A stretch of 64,000 nt of DNA from Hydrogenophaga sp. IBVHS2 (GCF_002127215.1 NZ_NFUT01000005.1:62001-126000); one strand, 5' to 3'; counted from the stretch's first letter, positions 8,652 to 18,255 are shown. Notes: generated by a model not told the origin, from the letters alone. Made by a program: numbers and translations.

Positions 8652-8912
8652 TCAGGAGCGCTCCGGCAGTTCGATCTTGACCTCCAGCACGTCCAGGTTG
8701 TCCTGGCGCTCCAGCTGGACCTTGATGTCGTCCGGGTTGATCTTGATGTACTTGCCGATCACCGCCACCAGTTCGCGCTGCAGCGCAGGCAGGTAGTCGG
8801 GCTCGGCGGCACTGCGGCCGCTGCGCTCGTGCGCCAGGATGATCTGCAGCCGCTCCTTGGCCACACTGGCGGTCTTCTTCTTCTCGCCCAACAGGAAGGA
8901 CAGGAACGACAT
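8652..8912 (-). CDS. minE: Cell division topological specificity factor MinE
   Basis: An 86-residue protein, [20 protein letters not shown]. It has the N-terminal membrane-targeting helix, the anti-MinCD segment ([10 protein letters not shown]) and the C-terminal dimerisation domain. MinE displaces MinD from the membrane and drives pole-to-pole oscillation, which confines division to midcell. It is the last gene of minC-minD-minE and starts 3 bp after the minD stop, so translation is probably coupled. Confidence 0.97.
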   Translation of the reverse strand: MSFLSFLLGEKKKTASVAKERLQIILAHERSGRSAAEPDYLPALQRELVAVIGKYIKINPDDIKVQLERQDNLDVLEVKIELPERS

Positions 8913-8915
8913 GGG

Positions 8916-9731
8916 TCATTTCCCTCCGAACAGGCGCTTGAAGAACCCGACCTTTTCGGCCTCGACGAAGCGCAGCGGCTTGTCCTGGCCCAGGAAGCGG
9001 TCGATCACGTCGCCATAGGCCTCGGCCACGTCGGTGCCCTTGAGGTGGATGGCCGGCGTGCCCTGGTTGGACGCGGTCAGCACGTTCTCGCTCTCGGGAA
9101 TGACACCGATCAGGCGGATGCGCAGGATGTCCTGGATGTCCTCCAGGCTGAGCATCTGGCCTTCGGCCACCCGGCCAGGGTTGTAGCGGGTGATCAGCAG
9201 GTGTTCCTTGATGGGGTCCTTGCCTTCGATGGCGCGCTGGGTCTTGCTGCCCAGCATGCCCAGGATGCGGTCGGAATCGCGCACGCTGGAGACCTCGGGG
9301 TTGGTCACCACCAGCGCCTCGTCGGCGTAGTGCATGGCCATCAGCGCACCGGTCTCGATGCCGGCCGGCGAATCGCACACGATGTACTCGAAGCCCATGG
9401 CGGCCAGGTCATCGAGCACCTTCTTGACGCCGTCCTGGGTGAGGGCGTCCTTGTCGCGGGTCTGGCTGGCGGCCAGGATGAACAGGTTGTCGCACTGCTT
9501 GTCCTTGATCAGGGCCTGGTTCAGGTTGGCCTCGCCATGGATCACGTTGATCAGGTCGTAGACCACGCGGCGTTCACAGCCCATGATCAGGTCGAGGTTG
9601 CGCAGGCCGACATCGAAGTCGATGACGGCGGTCTTGTGGCCGCGCAGGGCCAGGCCGGAGGCGAAGCTGGCGCTGGTCGTGGTCTTGCCCACGCCGCCTT
9701 TGCCGGAAGTGACGACAACGATCTTGGTCAT
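8916..9731 (-). CDS. minD: Septum site-determining ATPase MinD
   Basis: A 271-residue ParA/MinD ATPase. The deviant Walker A motif GKGGVGKTT lies at 10-18, and the C-terminus ends in an amphipathic helix (VGFFKRLFGGK), the membrane targeting sequence. MinD binds ATP, dimerises on the membrane, recruits MinC and is removed by MinE. It lies 47 bp downstream of minC. Length and motifs are standard. Confidence 0.98.
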   Translation of the reverse strand: MTKIVVVTSGKGGVGKTTTSASFASGLALRGHKTAVIDFDVGLRNLDLIMGCERRVVYDLINVIHGEANLNQALIKDKQCDNLFILAASQTRDKDALTQDGVKKVLDDLAAMGFEYIVCDSPAGIETGALMAMHYADEALVVTNPEVSSVRDSDRILGMLGSKTQRAIEGKDPIKEHLLITRYNPGRVAEGQMLSLEDIQDILRIRLIGVIPESENVLTASNQGTPAIHLKGTDVAEAYGDVIDRFLGQDKPLRFVEAEKVGFFKRLFGGK

Positions 9732-9778
9732 GCGGAAATGTCCTCAGGGGGTCGGTGGATCAGTGGAAGGGGGGGGGG

Positions 9779-10552
9779 TCAGGCGGACAGGGGTTCGATC
9801 ACCAGCCGGTCGCCATCGGGGCCGGCATCGAGCCGGATCTGGGCCGGGCGGTTGTGGATGGTCTCGGGCAACGGCACTTCACTGGTGCGGTAAATGCCTG
9901 CGATGGAGATGAGTTCGGGTGCCATGGCCAGCGCAAAGATGCGGGCGTCGCCCATGCCCCGGGCTCCGGCAATCGCCTTGCCACGCAGCGGCGCGTACAC
10001 ATGGATGTGGCCGTCGGCGATGACCTCGGCCCCGGGATTGACCATGGCCATGACCACCAGATCGCGGCCGCGGGCATAGACCTGCTGGCCCGAACGCAGC
10101 GGCCGGTCGATCACCAGGGCACCCGGCGGCACGGGCGCCGGCTCCGCGGCCGGCGCTGCAACCGGGGCCTGTGCGGTGGACGCCGCGGCGGCGGGGGCCT
10201 GGCTGCGGGCCATCACCGCGTCCGGTGCCGCCACCAGGCCGGCGGCCAGGGCCTGGGCCATCTGGGCCTCGCTGCCGCCGCGCACCGCCAGCGGACGCAG
10301 CTGGTGCCGCTCCAGCAGGGGCAGCAGCGTGCCGAAGTCCAGGGCCGCCTCCGGCGCGACCGCCTGCAGGGGCTGCAAATCGATCAGGGTGTTCTCGCCC
10401 TCGAAGAAACCGGGCATGTCGCCATAGCGCTGGTCCAGTTCGGCCGCCAGAAGGGTCAGATCGGGGGATTTGAGCAGCAGGGCCACCAGCGAGAGGTGGG
10501 CACTCTTGATCTCGAACGTGGCCGGCGCATGGCCGGCAAGGGCCAGTGACAT
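9779..10552 (-). CDS. minC: Septum site-determining protein MinC
   Basis: A 257-residue division inhibitor that blocks FtsZ assembly near the poles. The N-terminal domain (about 1-105) binds FtsZ. A Pro/Ala-rich linker follows (about 110-150), then the C-terminal beta-helical domain with repeated glycines (RSGQQVYARG, GHIHVYAPLRGKA), which dimerises and binds MinD. It is the first gene of min. The upstream 313 bp hold a DnaA-box cluster, so its promoter must overlap or adjoin it. Confidence 0.95.
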   Translation of the reverse strand: MSLALAGHAPATFEIKSAHLSLVALLLKSPDLTLLAAELDQRYGDMPGFFEGENTLIDLQPLQAVAPEAALDFGTLLPLLERHQLRPLAVRGGSEAQMAQALAAGLVAAPDAVMARSQAPAAAASTAQAPVAAPAAEPAPVPPGALVIDRPLRSGQQVYARGRDLVVMAMVNPGAEVIADGHIHVYAPLRGKAIAGARGMGDARIFALAMAPELISIAGIYRTSEVPLPETIHNRPAQIRLDAGPDGDRLVIEPLSA

Positions 10553-10865
10553 GAAGGAAATTGAACAGTGTTGAAACCGGCGGGGCCGAAGGGGTCGATC
10601 TTAAACGCCGCCTGTGGCGGCACCGGCGCCCGATCTGGCACAAAGCTGTGAATAAGTTTTCAACAAGTATCAGGTTATCCACAACATGTGGATGAATGGG
10701 CCGGTTATCCCCAATCGGCGGCGCCGGCAACCGGGTGCTCCCCACAGGGTTGTCGGTGCTGCAACTCCTTGCGGCCCAAGGAAAAAGGGCGCTTGTCCAC
10801 ACGGACAGGCGCCCTCTACTACGACTACGAATTCAAGAAATAAGACTACAGAAGGAATACTACCT
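10553..10865. other. DnaA-box cluster with TAC-rich tract; candidate replication origin
   Basis: A 313-bp gene-free region. DnaA-box sequences, all fitting TTATNCACA or one mismatch from TTATCCACA: TTATTCACA (minus, 10647-10655), TTATCCACA (plus, 10675-10683, perfect), TCATCCACA (minus, 10687-10695), TTATCCCCA (plus, 10705-10713) and TTGTCCACA (plus, 10793-10801). From 10815 follow CTACTACGACTACG and an AT-richer run to about 10863, resembling DnaA-trio plus unwinding DNA. dnaA and dnaN are absent nearby. Alternatives are a DnaA-titrating site like datA or DARS, or simply the minC promoter. The last box is also part of a terminator stem. Confidence 0.5.
10782..10814 (-). terminator. Rho-independent terminator of the Spy-like gene
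   Basis: Read on the minus strand, a 12-pair stem (GGGCGCCTGTCC / GGACAAGCGCCC, one G-T pair) with a GTGT loop is followed directly by TTTTT. It lies about 50 bp past the stop of the minus-strand Spy-like gene and would insulate minC from it. Confidence 0.8.
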
Positions 10866-11426
10866 TCAACCTTTCGGCCCTTTTTCCGGTGCCGGGTGGC
10901 CCGGACCGTGGCCATGCCGGTGGTGCGGCTTCGTGCCGGTGCGCATGAAGCCGGGCACGGTGTCCTGGTCGAAGACGCGCTGCTGGCTGGGGTTGAGCGC
11001 CTGGTAGAACGACAGCGTCGCTTCCATGCGCTGCTGCTGGGCGGTCTGGCGCTCGGCCTGCCAGGCTTTCATGCGTTCGATGCGCTGGGGCGTGGTCATG
11101 GCGGCGAAATCCGGTCGCTCGCCCTGTGGGCCATCGGCCTGGCGCTGCGGCGGCGTCATGCGGGCCTGGAAGGCGCGCCAGGCCGGTTCCTGTTCGGGTG
11201 TGAGCTGCAGGCGGGTCCTGAGCTGCTCCATGCGCTGCTGGTGGCGCTCGGCCATGCGCGCACGGTGCTGCTCCATGCGGGCCTGGCGATCGGCCTGCTG
11301 ATCGGCCCGGGCCGCTGCCGGTGGCGCCGATGGGGGCTGGGGGGTCTGGGCTGCCGCCATCAGGCTGGTGGTCGCCAGCACGGCGGCCAGGGCGGTGGTG
11401 CGCAGGAAGGAAGGGTGGCGGGACAT
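10866..11426 (-). CDS. Spy/CpxP family periplasmic protein
   Basis: A 186-residue protein with a signal peptide (MSRHPSFLRTTALAAVLATT, cleaved near AAAQT), then a Pro/Ala stretch and a highly charged helical body rich in Arg, Gln and Met. LTPEQEPAWRAF fits the LTXXQ motif of Spy/CpxP chaperones, and LNPSQQRVFD is a second copy. The tail is His-rich (KPHHRHGHGPGHP), which may bind metal. Next to copZ and copA it probably protects periplasmic proteins during copper stress. Start at 11426 was set by the signal peptide. Confidence 0.85.
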   Translation of the reverse strand: MSRHPSFLRTTALAAVLATTSLMAAAQTPQPPSAPPAAARADQQADRQARMEQHRARMAERHQQRMEQLRTRLQLTPEQEPAWRAFQARMTPPQRQADGPQGERPDFAAMTTPQRIERMKAWQAERQTAQQQRMEATLSFYQALNPSQQRVFDQDTVPGFMRTGTKPHHRHGHGPGHPAPEKGPKG

Positions 11427-11527
11427 GGCGTTCTCCGTTGAAAGGACAGGAACGCCAGTCTGGTGGCCGGCCATGAAGCGCCCATGGCCGGCGGGTTGCC
11501 GCGGCGTAAAGCCGGGCAGGAGGTCGG

Positions 11528-11722
11528 TCAGGCGACCGCGTAGCCTTCTTCGCGGATGGCGGTCTTGAGTGCATCGGCAGCGGCCGTGCTGTTCACCGCC
11601 ACACGGCCTTGTGGCCGGTCGATCTGCACCTGCGCCTGGGGATCGACCTGACGGATCGCCTGCTGCACCGCTTTCTCGCAATGGCCGCAGGTCATGCCCT
11701 GCACTTGAAACACGTGTTCCAT
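11528..11722 (-). CDS. copZ: Heavy-metal-associated (CopZ-like) copper chaperone
   Basis: A 64-residue single HMA domain, [19 protein letters not shown], with the Cu(I)-binding GMTCGHC motif at 9-15. It would shuttle cuprous ion in the cytoplasm to the ATPase encoded divergently 61 bp away. The Spy-like gene is downstream on the same strand after 101 bp. Copper is inferred from the CPC-type ATPase next door; an HMA domain alone does not prove the metal. Confidence 0.9.
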   Translation of the reverse strand: MEHVFQVQGMTCGHCEKAVQQAIRQVDPQAQVQIDRPQGRVAVNSTAAADALKTAIREEGYAVA

Positions 11723-11783
11723 GGGTTGCTCCTGTAAGGTTCCGGTGGCGCCATTGTCCGATGCCGCGGCTTATGCTGGCGCC

Positions 11784-14099
11784 ATGAACGCGTCGACCGA
11801 CACCCTCACCGCTGCCACGGCCGAAGCCGTCGAGACCTCTTCGCTGGACGTCGGCATCGGCGGCATGACCTGCGCCTCCTGTGTGACCCGGGTGGAAAAA
11901 GCCCTCAACCGGCTGCCCGGCGTGAGCGGCGCAGCGGTCAACCTGGCCACCGAATCGGCCCGGGTCACCGTCCAGGGGCTGGATCGCGCCGAAGCGCTGG
12001 CCCGCATCAGCCGCGCGGTGCGCGATGCCGGCTACGAGCCGCGCCGTCCCCAGGCCATGGACGATGCACCCCCCACCGGCTGGCTGGGCCTGCCCCGGGA
12101 CGCCTGGCCGGTGCTGCTGGCGGCCCTGTTGTCGCTGCCGCTGGTGCTGCCCATGGCGGGCGATCTGGCCGGACGGCACTGGATGCTGCCGGCCTGGCTG
12201 CAGTTCGTGCTGGCCACGCCGGTGCAGTTCGTGCTGGGCGCGCGTTTCTACCGGGCCGGCTGGCACGCCTTGAAGGCCGGCAGCGGCAACATGGAACTGC
12301 TGGTGGCCATCGGCACCACGGCGGGCTGGGCCCTGTCCACCTGGTTGTGGTGGCGCGCCGGTCCGGGCGACATGGTGCACCTGTACTTCGAGGGTTCGGC
12401 GGTGGTCATCACCCTGGTGCTGCTGGGCAAGTGGCTGGAGGCCCGGGCCCGCCGCCAGACCACCGAGGCGATCCGTGCGCTGCATGCCCTGCGCCCGGAG
12501 GTGGCCCACCTGATGCCCGACGGCGTGAAACGCGAGGCCATGACCGATGTGCCGGTGGACGAGCTGCTGCCCGGGGATGTGATCCGCGTGCTGCCGGGCG
12601 AACGTTTTGCGGCCGACGGCACCGTGGTGACCGGCCAGACCCAGGCCGACGAGTCCATGCTCACCGGTGAAGCCATGCCGGTGGCCAAGGCACCCGGCGA
12701 TGGCGTGACCGGCGGGGCGCTCAATGGCGACGGCGTGGTGGAGGTGCGGGTGCGGGCGGTGGGCGCCCAGAGCGTGCTGGCCCGCATCATCGGTCTGGTG
12801 CAGGACGCGCAGGCCGGCAAGGCACCGGTGCAGCGCCTGGTGGACCGGGTGGCAGCGGTGTTCGTGCCGGTGGTGGTGCTGCTGGCCCTCATCACCCTGG
12901 GCGGCTGGCTGTGGCAGGGTGCAGCGGTGGAGGAGGCCCTGCTGCATGCGGTGGCGGTGCTGGTCATTGCCTGCCCCTGTGCGCTGGGGCTGGCCACGCC
13001 GGCGGCCATCATGGCCGGTACCGGTGTGGCGGCCCGCCACGGCATCCTGATCAAGGATGTGCAGGCGCTCGAGGTGGCGCACCGGGTGGACACCGTGGCC
13101 TTCGACAAGACCGGCACCCTGACCCAGGGCCGGCCCAAGCTGCAGCTGATCGAGGCACGCGCCGGGGTGGACGAGCTGTCGGTGCTGCGCGTGGCGGCCT
13201 GCCTGCAGGAGCAGAGCGCGCACCCGCTGGCCCAGGCCGTGGTGCGGGCCGCGCGCGATCAGGGCCTGACCTGGCAGCCCGGCGATGCCGAGGCGGTGCA
13301 GTCGGTCACCGGCCGCGGTTCTCAGGGCCGGGTGCAGGGCACCGAACTGGCCCTGGGCAGCCTGCGCTGGATGGGCGAGCTGGCGGTGGACCTGGGTCCG
13401 CTGGCCGCGGTGGCGGCCGCATCGCAGGCGCAGGGCCATTCGGTGTCGGTGCTGGCCAGCCGTTCGGTGGCGGGCTGGAGCGTGCTGGCGGTGCTGGCTT
13501 TCGGTGACGAACCCAAGCCGGGTTCGGCACCGGCCCTGGCCGAACTGCGCCGGCGCGGTCTGCGGCTGTTCATGGTGTCGGGCGACAACCGGGGGGCCGC
13601 CGAGTCCATGGCGCGCCGCCTGGGCCTGAACCCGGAGGCGGGCGAGGTGCTGGCCGAGGTGCTGCCCGGCGACAAGGCGGCCATCGTGCAGCGGCTGCGG
13701 CAGGACGTTGGCGGGGCCACCCGTGTGGTGGCCATGGTGGGCGATGGCGTGAACGATGCGCCGGCCCTGGCGGCCGCCGACGTGGGCATGGCCATGGGCC
13801 ACGGCGAGGGCGCCAGTTCGGATGTGGCCATGCATGCGGCCGGCATCACGCTGATGCGGGGCGACCCGCTGCTGGTGGCCGCGGCCCTGGACATCTCGCG
13901 CCGCACGGTGAGCAAGATCCGCCAGAACCTGTTCTGGGCCTTTGCGTACAACGTGGCCGGCATACCGCTGGCGGCCCTGGGCTATCTGAGCCCGGTGGTG
14001 GCGGGGGCGGCCATGGCGCTGAGTTCGGTCAGCGTCCTGTCCAATGCGCTGCTGCTCAAGCGCTGGAAGCCCCCACAGTCCCCCGATCGGTCGGCCTGA
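11784..14099 (+). CDS. copA: Copper-translocating P1B-type ATPase
   Basis: A 771-residue Cu(I) efflux ATPase of the inner membrane. One N-terminal HMA domain with GMTCASC at 27-33, eight expected membrane segments, the transport motif CPC at 397-399, the phosphorylated Asp441 in DKTGTLT, the SAHPL motif of the nucleotide domain and GDGVNDAP at 653-660 are all intact. It exports copper to the periplasm. It is divergent to the CopZ-like gene; no clear CueR box was found. The ATG at 11784 sits 6 bp after TATGCT with no ribosome site, so a leaderless message is possible. The stop abuts the convergent aminotransferase gene. Confidence 0.95.
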   Translation: MNASTDTLTAATAEAVETSSLDVGIGGMTCASCVTRVEKALNRLPGVSGAAVNLATESARVTVQGLDRAEALARISRAVRDAGYEPRRPQAMDDAPPTGWLGLPRDAWPVLLAALLSLPLVLPMAGDLAGRHWMLPAWLQFVLATPVQFVLGARFYRAGWHALKAGSGNMELLVAIGTTAGWALSTWLWWRAGPGDMVHLYFEGSAVVITLVLLGKWLEARARRQTTEAIRALHALRPEVAHLMPDGVKREAMTDVPVDELLPGDVIRVLPGERFAADGTVVTGQTQADESMLTGEAMPVAKAPGDGVTGGALNGDGVVEVRVRAVGAQSVLARIIGLVQDAQAGKAPVQRLVDRVAAVFVPVVVLLALITLGGWLWQGAAVEEALLHAVAVLVIACPCALGLATPAAIMAGTGVAARHGILIKDVQALEVAHRVDTVAFDKTGTLTQGRPKLQLIEARAGVDELSVLRVAACLQEQSAHPLAQAVVRAARDQGLTWQPGDAEAVQSVTGRGSQGRVQGTELALGSLRWMGELAVDLGPLAAVAAASQAQGHSVSVLASRSVAGWSVLAVLAFGDEPKPGSAPALAELRRRGLRLFMVSGDNRGAAESMARRLGLNPEAGEVLAEVLPGDKAAIVQRLRQDVGGATRVVAMVGDGVNDAPALAAADVGMAMGHGEGASSDVAMHAAGITLMRGDPLLVAAALDISRRTVSKIRQNLFWAFAYNVAGIPLAALGYLSPVVAGAAMALSSVSVLSNALLLKRWKPPQSPDRSA

Positions 14100-15488
14100 T
14101 CAGGCCAGCGCGGACAGCAGATCGTCGAACACGTCGAGCAGCCGCTGCACATCGGCCGGCGTGGTGGCGGGCGACACCAGCATCATGCTGTGGAAGGGCG
14201 TGAGCAGCACGCCCCGGTTGAGCATGAACAGGTGCGTCAGGGCTTCGAGTTCGGACTGCGCATGGTCGCGCACGTCCTGCGCATCACGGGGGGTGTGGTC
14301 CATGAACTGCAGCTCCATGCGGGCGCCCAGCCGGGTCACGGTCCAGGGTCGGCCGGCGCTGCGGATGCGCTGCATCAGGCCGTGCTCCAGCTGCGCGGCC
14401 ACCGCCAGCATGTGGCGGTAGTGGCCCTCGGTGTGCAGGTGGGTCAGGGCCGCATCGAGCGCGGCCAGCGTCAGCGCATTGCCGGCCAGGGTGGTGCCGA
14501 TGCCGCTGTGGCCGTCGGGGGCGGCTTCCTTGGCCTGGGTCATGCGGCGGGCCAGTTCGTCGGTGAAGCCATACACCGCACACGGCAGGCCGCCGGCCAC
14601 CGCCTTGCCCACCACCAGCAGGTCCGGATCAAGCCCGTGCTGCCGGGCATAGCCCCCCAGCGCGGTGGAGACGGTGTGGGTCTCGTCCATCACGAACAGC
14701 GTGCCGTGACGGCGGCAGAGCTCGCGCGCTGCCGGCCAGTAACCGTCATGCGGCGGCACCAGGCCGAAGTTGGTGAGCGCCGGTTCGGCCAGCAGCACCG
14801 CCACGTCGCCGGGGGCCAGCGCGGCCTCCAGTGCGGCCAGGTCGTTGAACGGCACCACCCGGGTGAACTCGGCATGGTTGTGCACCTGGCCCAGCACCGA
14901 CGCCCGGGGCAGGGTGCGGCCGGTGGCCGGGTCCATGTCCACCAGCGTGTCGTCCACCGCGCCGTGGTAGCAGCCGTCAAACACCAGCAGCACCGGCCGG
15001 CGGGTGACGCCGCGTGCCCAGCGCAGCACGAACCGGTTGGCGTCGCTGGCGCTCAATGCCATCTGCCACTGCGGCAGACCGAAGACCCGTTGCAAGGCCT
15101 CACCCACGGCCACGCTACGGGTGGAGGGCAGCATGCAGGTCAGGCCCTGCGCGGCCTGAGCGGCGATGGCCCGGGCCAGCGGCGCCGGGCTGTGACCGAA
15201 CATGGCACCGGTGTCGCCCAGGCAGAAGTCGGTGTAAGTCAGGCTGTCCGCGCAGGTGAGCGTGACGCCCTGCGCCCGTTCCACCGCCAGGGTGGCCGGG
15301 CTGGGCCAGTCGCGCATCCAGTGCAGCGGCACGCCGAACAGGTAGTGCCGGCGCGCGGCGGCGGCCTGGGCCATGGAGGCCGGGTGCCGGCGGATGAAGG
15401 TGTCGCGTTCCTGCTGTTGCAGGGACTGCAGGCGCCCGGCGTCGACCGGGCCGCCTGCCGGGGTGTGGGGGGCGGTAGTGCAGGCCAT
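14100..15488 (-). CDS. Class III aminotransferase, glutamate-1-semialdehyde aminomutase-like
   Basis: A 462-residue PLP enzyme of fold type I. The cofactor Lys is K295 in VVGKAVAGG, and the Asp that binds the pyridine nitrogen is in DET at 268-270. Similarity is to GSA aminomutase-like transaminases, but the HemL role in haem synthesis is unlikely given the long N-terminus and the context. Substrate is unknown. It is transcribed alone, convergent with copA (no gap) and divergent from an MFS transporter, with which it could form a transport and catabolism pair. Confidence 0.85.
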   Translation of the reverse strand: MACTTAPHTPAGGPVDAGRLQSLQQQERDTFIRRHPASMAQAAAARRHYLFGVPLHWMRDWPSPATLAVERAQGVTLTCADSLTYTDFCLGDTGAMFGHSPAPLARAIAAQAAQGLTCMLPSTRSVAVGEALQRVFGLPQWQMALSASDANRFVLRWARGVTRRPVLLVFDGCYHGAVDDTLVDMDPATGRTLPRASVLGQVHNHAEFTRVVPFNDLAALEAALAPGDVAVLLAEPALTNFGLVPPHDGYWPAARELCRRHGTLFVMDETHTVSTALGGYARQHGLDPDLLVVGKAVAGGLPCAVYGFTDELARRMTQAKEAAPDGHSGIGTTLAGNALTLAALDAALTHLHTEGHYRHMLAVAAQLEHGLMQRIRSAGRPWTVTRLGARMELQFMDHTPRDAQDVRDHAQSELEALTHLFMLNRGVLLTPFHSMMLVSPATTPADVQRLLDVFDDLLSALA

Positions 15489-15561
15489 GCCGAAAACTGT
15501 AAGACGGCTCGGGCATTGCCAGGCCGTCGGGTCCCCAGTGGTTGGCCCTGTTCCGGCCGAA

Positions 15562-15590
15562 TTGGCCCTGCCCCGCCAGCGGGCGACAAT
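15562..15590 (+). promoter_or_regulatory. Predicted sigma-70 promoter of the MFS gene, leaderless
   Basis: TTGGCC at 15562-15567, 17-bp spacer, GACAAT at 15585-15590. The ATG of the transporter follows after 8 bp and there is no Shine-Dalgarno sequence, so transcription should start at or next to the start codon. Confidence 0.5.
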
Positions 15591-15598
15591 GCGGCGCC

Positions 15599-16825
15599 AT
15601 GGACACCCGGGTCACCCTTCCTCCGCCACCACCGCCAGCGGCCGACAGCGAGTCCCTGCTGCCGCTGGCCATGGCCTTGTCGTTGGGCGCGGCGGTGTCG
15701 CTGGGCATCACCCGCTTTGCCTATGGCCTGCTGCTGCCGCCCATGCGCGACGACCTGGGCTGGAGCTTCACCCTGGCCGGGGGCATGAACACCGCCAATG
15801 CGCTGGGCTACCTGCTCGGTGCGCTGGCCACACCGCTGCTGCTGCGCTTTCTCAGCCCGGCGCGCCTGATGCTGGTCGGCTCGGCGCTGGCCACGCTGTT
15901 CATGCTGGCCAGCGGCTTCTTCGTGGATGCGCTGCCCCTTCTGCTGCAGCGCCTCTTGGCCGGGGTGGCCAGTGCCTTCGTCTTCATCACCGGTGGCCTG
16001 CTGGCCGCCCGGCTGGGCGCGCGCGATGCCCGCCGCAGCGGCCTGTTGCTGGGGCTGTACTACGGCGGCACCGGGCTGGGCATCGTGGCCTCGGCCCTGC
16101 TGGTGCCGCCGGTGCTGCAGGCGGCTTCCGGCGTGCCGCACGGCTGGGCCTGGGCCTGGTGGATGCTGGCCGGTCTGTGCCTGCTGGCCACGGTCGGACT
16201 GGTCTGGCCCGCCCGTGTGCTGGGGCGCCATGCACCGCCGCCGGCACCGCCGGCCAGCGGTGCGGTGCCCCGGGTGTTCCGCTGGCGCGACTTCCGGCCG
16301 GCGCTGCTGGGTTACGGCTGCTTCGGCATCGGCTACATCGGCTACATGACCTTCGTGATCGCGCTGCTGCGTGAACAGGGCCGCACGCCCCTGACCATCA
16401 CCGTGTTCTATGCCCTGCTGGGCCTGGCGGTCATGGCGTCTTCGCGGCTGTGGGCCGGCCTGCTGGACCGCCACCGCGACGGCCAGCCGCTGGCCCGCCT
16501 GAATGCCCTGCTCGGTCTGGCCTGTGTGCTGCCGGCGTTGACGAGTTCGGTCCCGCTGGCCCTGGTTTCGGGCCTGCTGTTCGGCGGGGTGTTCCTGTCG
16601 GTGGTGGCCTCCACCACCGCACTGGTGCGGCACAACCTGCCGCCGGCGCAATGGGCGGCGGGCATCAGTGCCTTCACGACCGTGTTTGCGGCCGGTCAGA
16701 TCGTGGGGCCGACGGTGGTCGGCTTCATTGCGGACGGTCCGGGCGGTCTGGCGCTGGGCCTGGGTGTGTCGGCCGTGGTGCTGTGGGCGGGCGCGGTGCT
16801 GGCGCTGCGCCAGCGCGCGTGGTGA
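15599..16825 (+). CDS. MFS transporter (YbfB/YjiJ-like)
   Basis: A 408-residue major facilitator with twelve predicted membrane segments. The region ALSLGAAVSLGITRFAYGLL near the N-terminus is typical of the YbfB/YjiJ family. The substrate is not known. The ATG at 15599 was chosen because the preceding 19 in-frame codons would overlap the predicted promoter. The next gene begins 14 bp after the stop, or overlaps it as GTGA if the upstream GTG is used. Confidence 0.87.
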   Translation: MDTRVTLPPPPPPAADSESLLPLAMALSLGAAVSLGITRFAYGLLLPPMRDDLGWSFTLAGGMNTANALGYLLGALATPLLLRFLSPARLMLVGSALATLFMLASGFFVDALPLLLQRLLAGVASAFVFITGGLLAARLGARDARRSGLLLGLYYGGTGLGIVASALLVPPVLQAASGVPHGWAWAWWMLAGLCLLATVGLVWPARVLGRHAPPPAPPASGAVPRVFRWRDFRPALLGYGCFGIGYIGYMTFVIALLREQGRTPLTITVFYALLGLAVMASSRLWAGLLDRHRDGQPLARLNALLGLACVLPALTSSVPLALVSGLLFGGVFLSVVASTTALVRHNLPPAQWAAGISAFTTVFAAGQIVGPTVVGFIADGPGGLALGLGVSAVVLWAGAVLALRQRAW

Positions 16826-16839
16826 GCGGAGCAGCGGGC

Positions 16840-18234
16840 ATGCGGCGCAAGATCTGGCTGATCGCGGGCGTGTCGGGCCTGTTGCTGGCCGCGGCCGGTG
16901 CGGCCGGGTTGTCGCACTGGCTGGGCAGCGACGATTTCCGGTTGCGGGTGCAGGCCCTAGCCAGCGATGCGGTGGGTGCACCGGTGGCCATGCAGCGCAT
17001 CCACCTGGATTTCCGGCCCTGGCCGGCGGTGGGCATCGATGGCCTGGTGATCGGCCCCGCGGTGGTCGAAAACCCGCGCCAGAAACCCCGACCGGCCCCG
17101 GCCCCGGTGACGGTGGGCCGCCTGGCGCTGCAGCCGGATTACGCCGCCTTGCTGGGTGGGCGCTTCCGGCTGGCCATCCTGCATGTGGACGACGCCGTGC
17201 TGCCACAAGGCGCGTTGCTGGCCCTGTCGGCCGTGACCCGGCAGCGCGAGGCCACCGACACCCCCGCGCCCGACACCCTGCCCGATGCGGCCCTGCTGCC
17301 GCGCGAGGTGCGGCTGCAGCGCCTGAGCTGGATCAGCCTGGAAGGGGTGCGCCACACGGTCGATGCCGATCTGGCGCTCTCCCCGGACGGCTGGCCGCAA
17401 CAGGCGGGCGTGCAGGTGCTCGAGGGCCCCTACCGCCAGACCCGCCTGGAGCTCGAGCGGCAGGCGGCTGCCGAGGGCGCATCGCATGCCTGGCAGCTCT
17501 CGGCCCGGATCGGGGGCGGCACCGTCAGTGGCCCCTTGCGCTGGACACCGGTGCCGATCGAGGCCGGGGCCCCCGCCGACCGGCCGCCGGTGTGGCAGGT
17601 GCAGGGCGATCTGGTCACCCGGCAGGTGGAGGTGTCGGCGCTCACCGTGCCCAGCCGCACCCTGAGCGGCCGCCTGCAGGCCACCACCGCGCTCTCGGCG
17701 CGGGTCGATCCGGCGGCCGGCACCGAGGCGCTGCTGCGCTCGCTGCGCACCCAGACCCGCTTCCAGATCGACGGTGCGGTGCTGCACGGCGTCGACCTGG
17801 CCAGGGCGGTGACCACCGTGGGCCTGTCGCGCGGAGGCGAGACCCCGCTCGACACCCTGGCCGGACAGGTGAACACGCGCGGTGCCGCCATCGAGCTGCA
17901 GAACCTGGTGGCCACCTCGGGCGTGCTGGCGGCCACCGGCGACGTGGCCATCTCGCCGGCCCGGGCGCTGTCGGGTCGCGTGCGGGTGGACATGACCCGT
18001 GGCGCCGGCAGCGGCACCCTGGGCGTGCCGCTGGCGGTGGGCGGCACGCTGGACGATCCCTCGGTCACGCTGACCCGCTCGGCCCTGCTGGGCGCAGCCA
18101 TCGGCACCGCCCTCATGCCCGGTGTGGGCACCAGCGCCGGGGCCAACCTGGGCGACCGTCTGGGCGAGGGCATCAAGGGCCTCTTCGGGGGCTCGGGCGA
18201 GCGCAGCCCGCAGCGCGCCGAACCCCGCCGCTGA
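16840..18234 (+). CDS. AsmA-like membrane-anchored protein
   Basis: A 464-residue protein with one N-terminal membrane segment (KIWLIAGVSGLLLAAAGAAG) and a long beta-rich periplasmic part. The N-terminal motif DFRPWPAVGIDGLVIG and repeated short strands fit the AsmA superfamily, which bridges the envelope and affects outer-membrane lipid balance. The C-terminus carries a Gly-rich helix (GAAIGTALMPGVGTSAG). A GTG at 16822 would add six residues and overlap the MFS stop; the ATG was preferred because the charged MRRK start precedes the membrane helix directly. Confidence 0.75.
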   Translation: MRRKIWLIAGVSGLLLAAAGAAGLSHWLGSDDFRLRVQALASDAVGAPVAMQRIHLDFRPWPAVGIDGLVIGPAVVENPRQKPRPAPAPVTVGRLALQPDYAALLGGRFRLAILHVDDAVLPQGALLALSAVTRQREATDTPAPDTLPDAALLPREVRLQRLSWISLEGVRHTVDADLALSPDGWPQQAGVQVLEGPYRQTRLELERQAAAEGASHAWQLSARIGGGTVSGPLRWTPVPIEAGAPADRPPVWQVQGDLVTRQVEVSALTVPSRTLSGRLQATTALSARVDPAAGTEALLRSLRTQTRFQIDGAVLHGVDLARAVTTVGLSRGGETPLDTLAGQVNTRGAAIELQNLVATSGVLAATGDVAISPARALSGRVRVDMTRGAGSGTLGVPLAVGGTLDDPSVTLTRSALLGAAIGTALMPGVGTSAGANLGDRLGEGIKGLFGGSGERSPQRAEPRR

Positions 18235-18255
18235 ACTGGCCTCCCGGCCCCGGGG

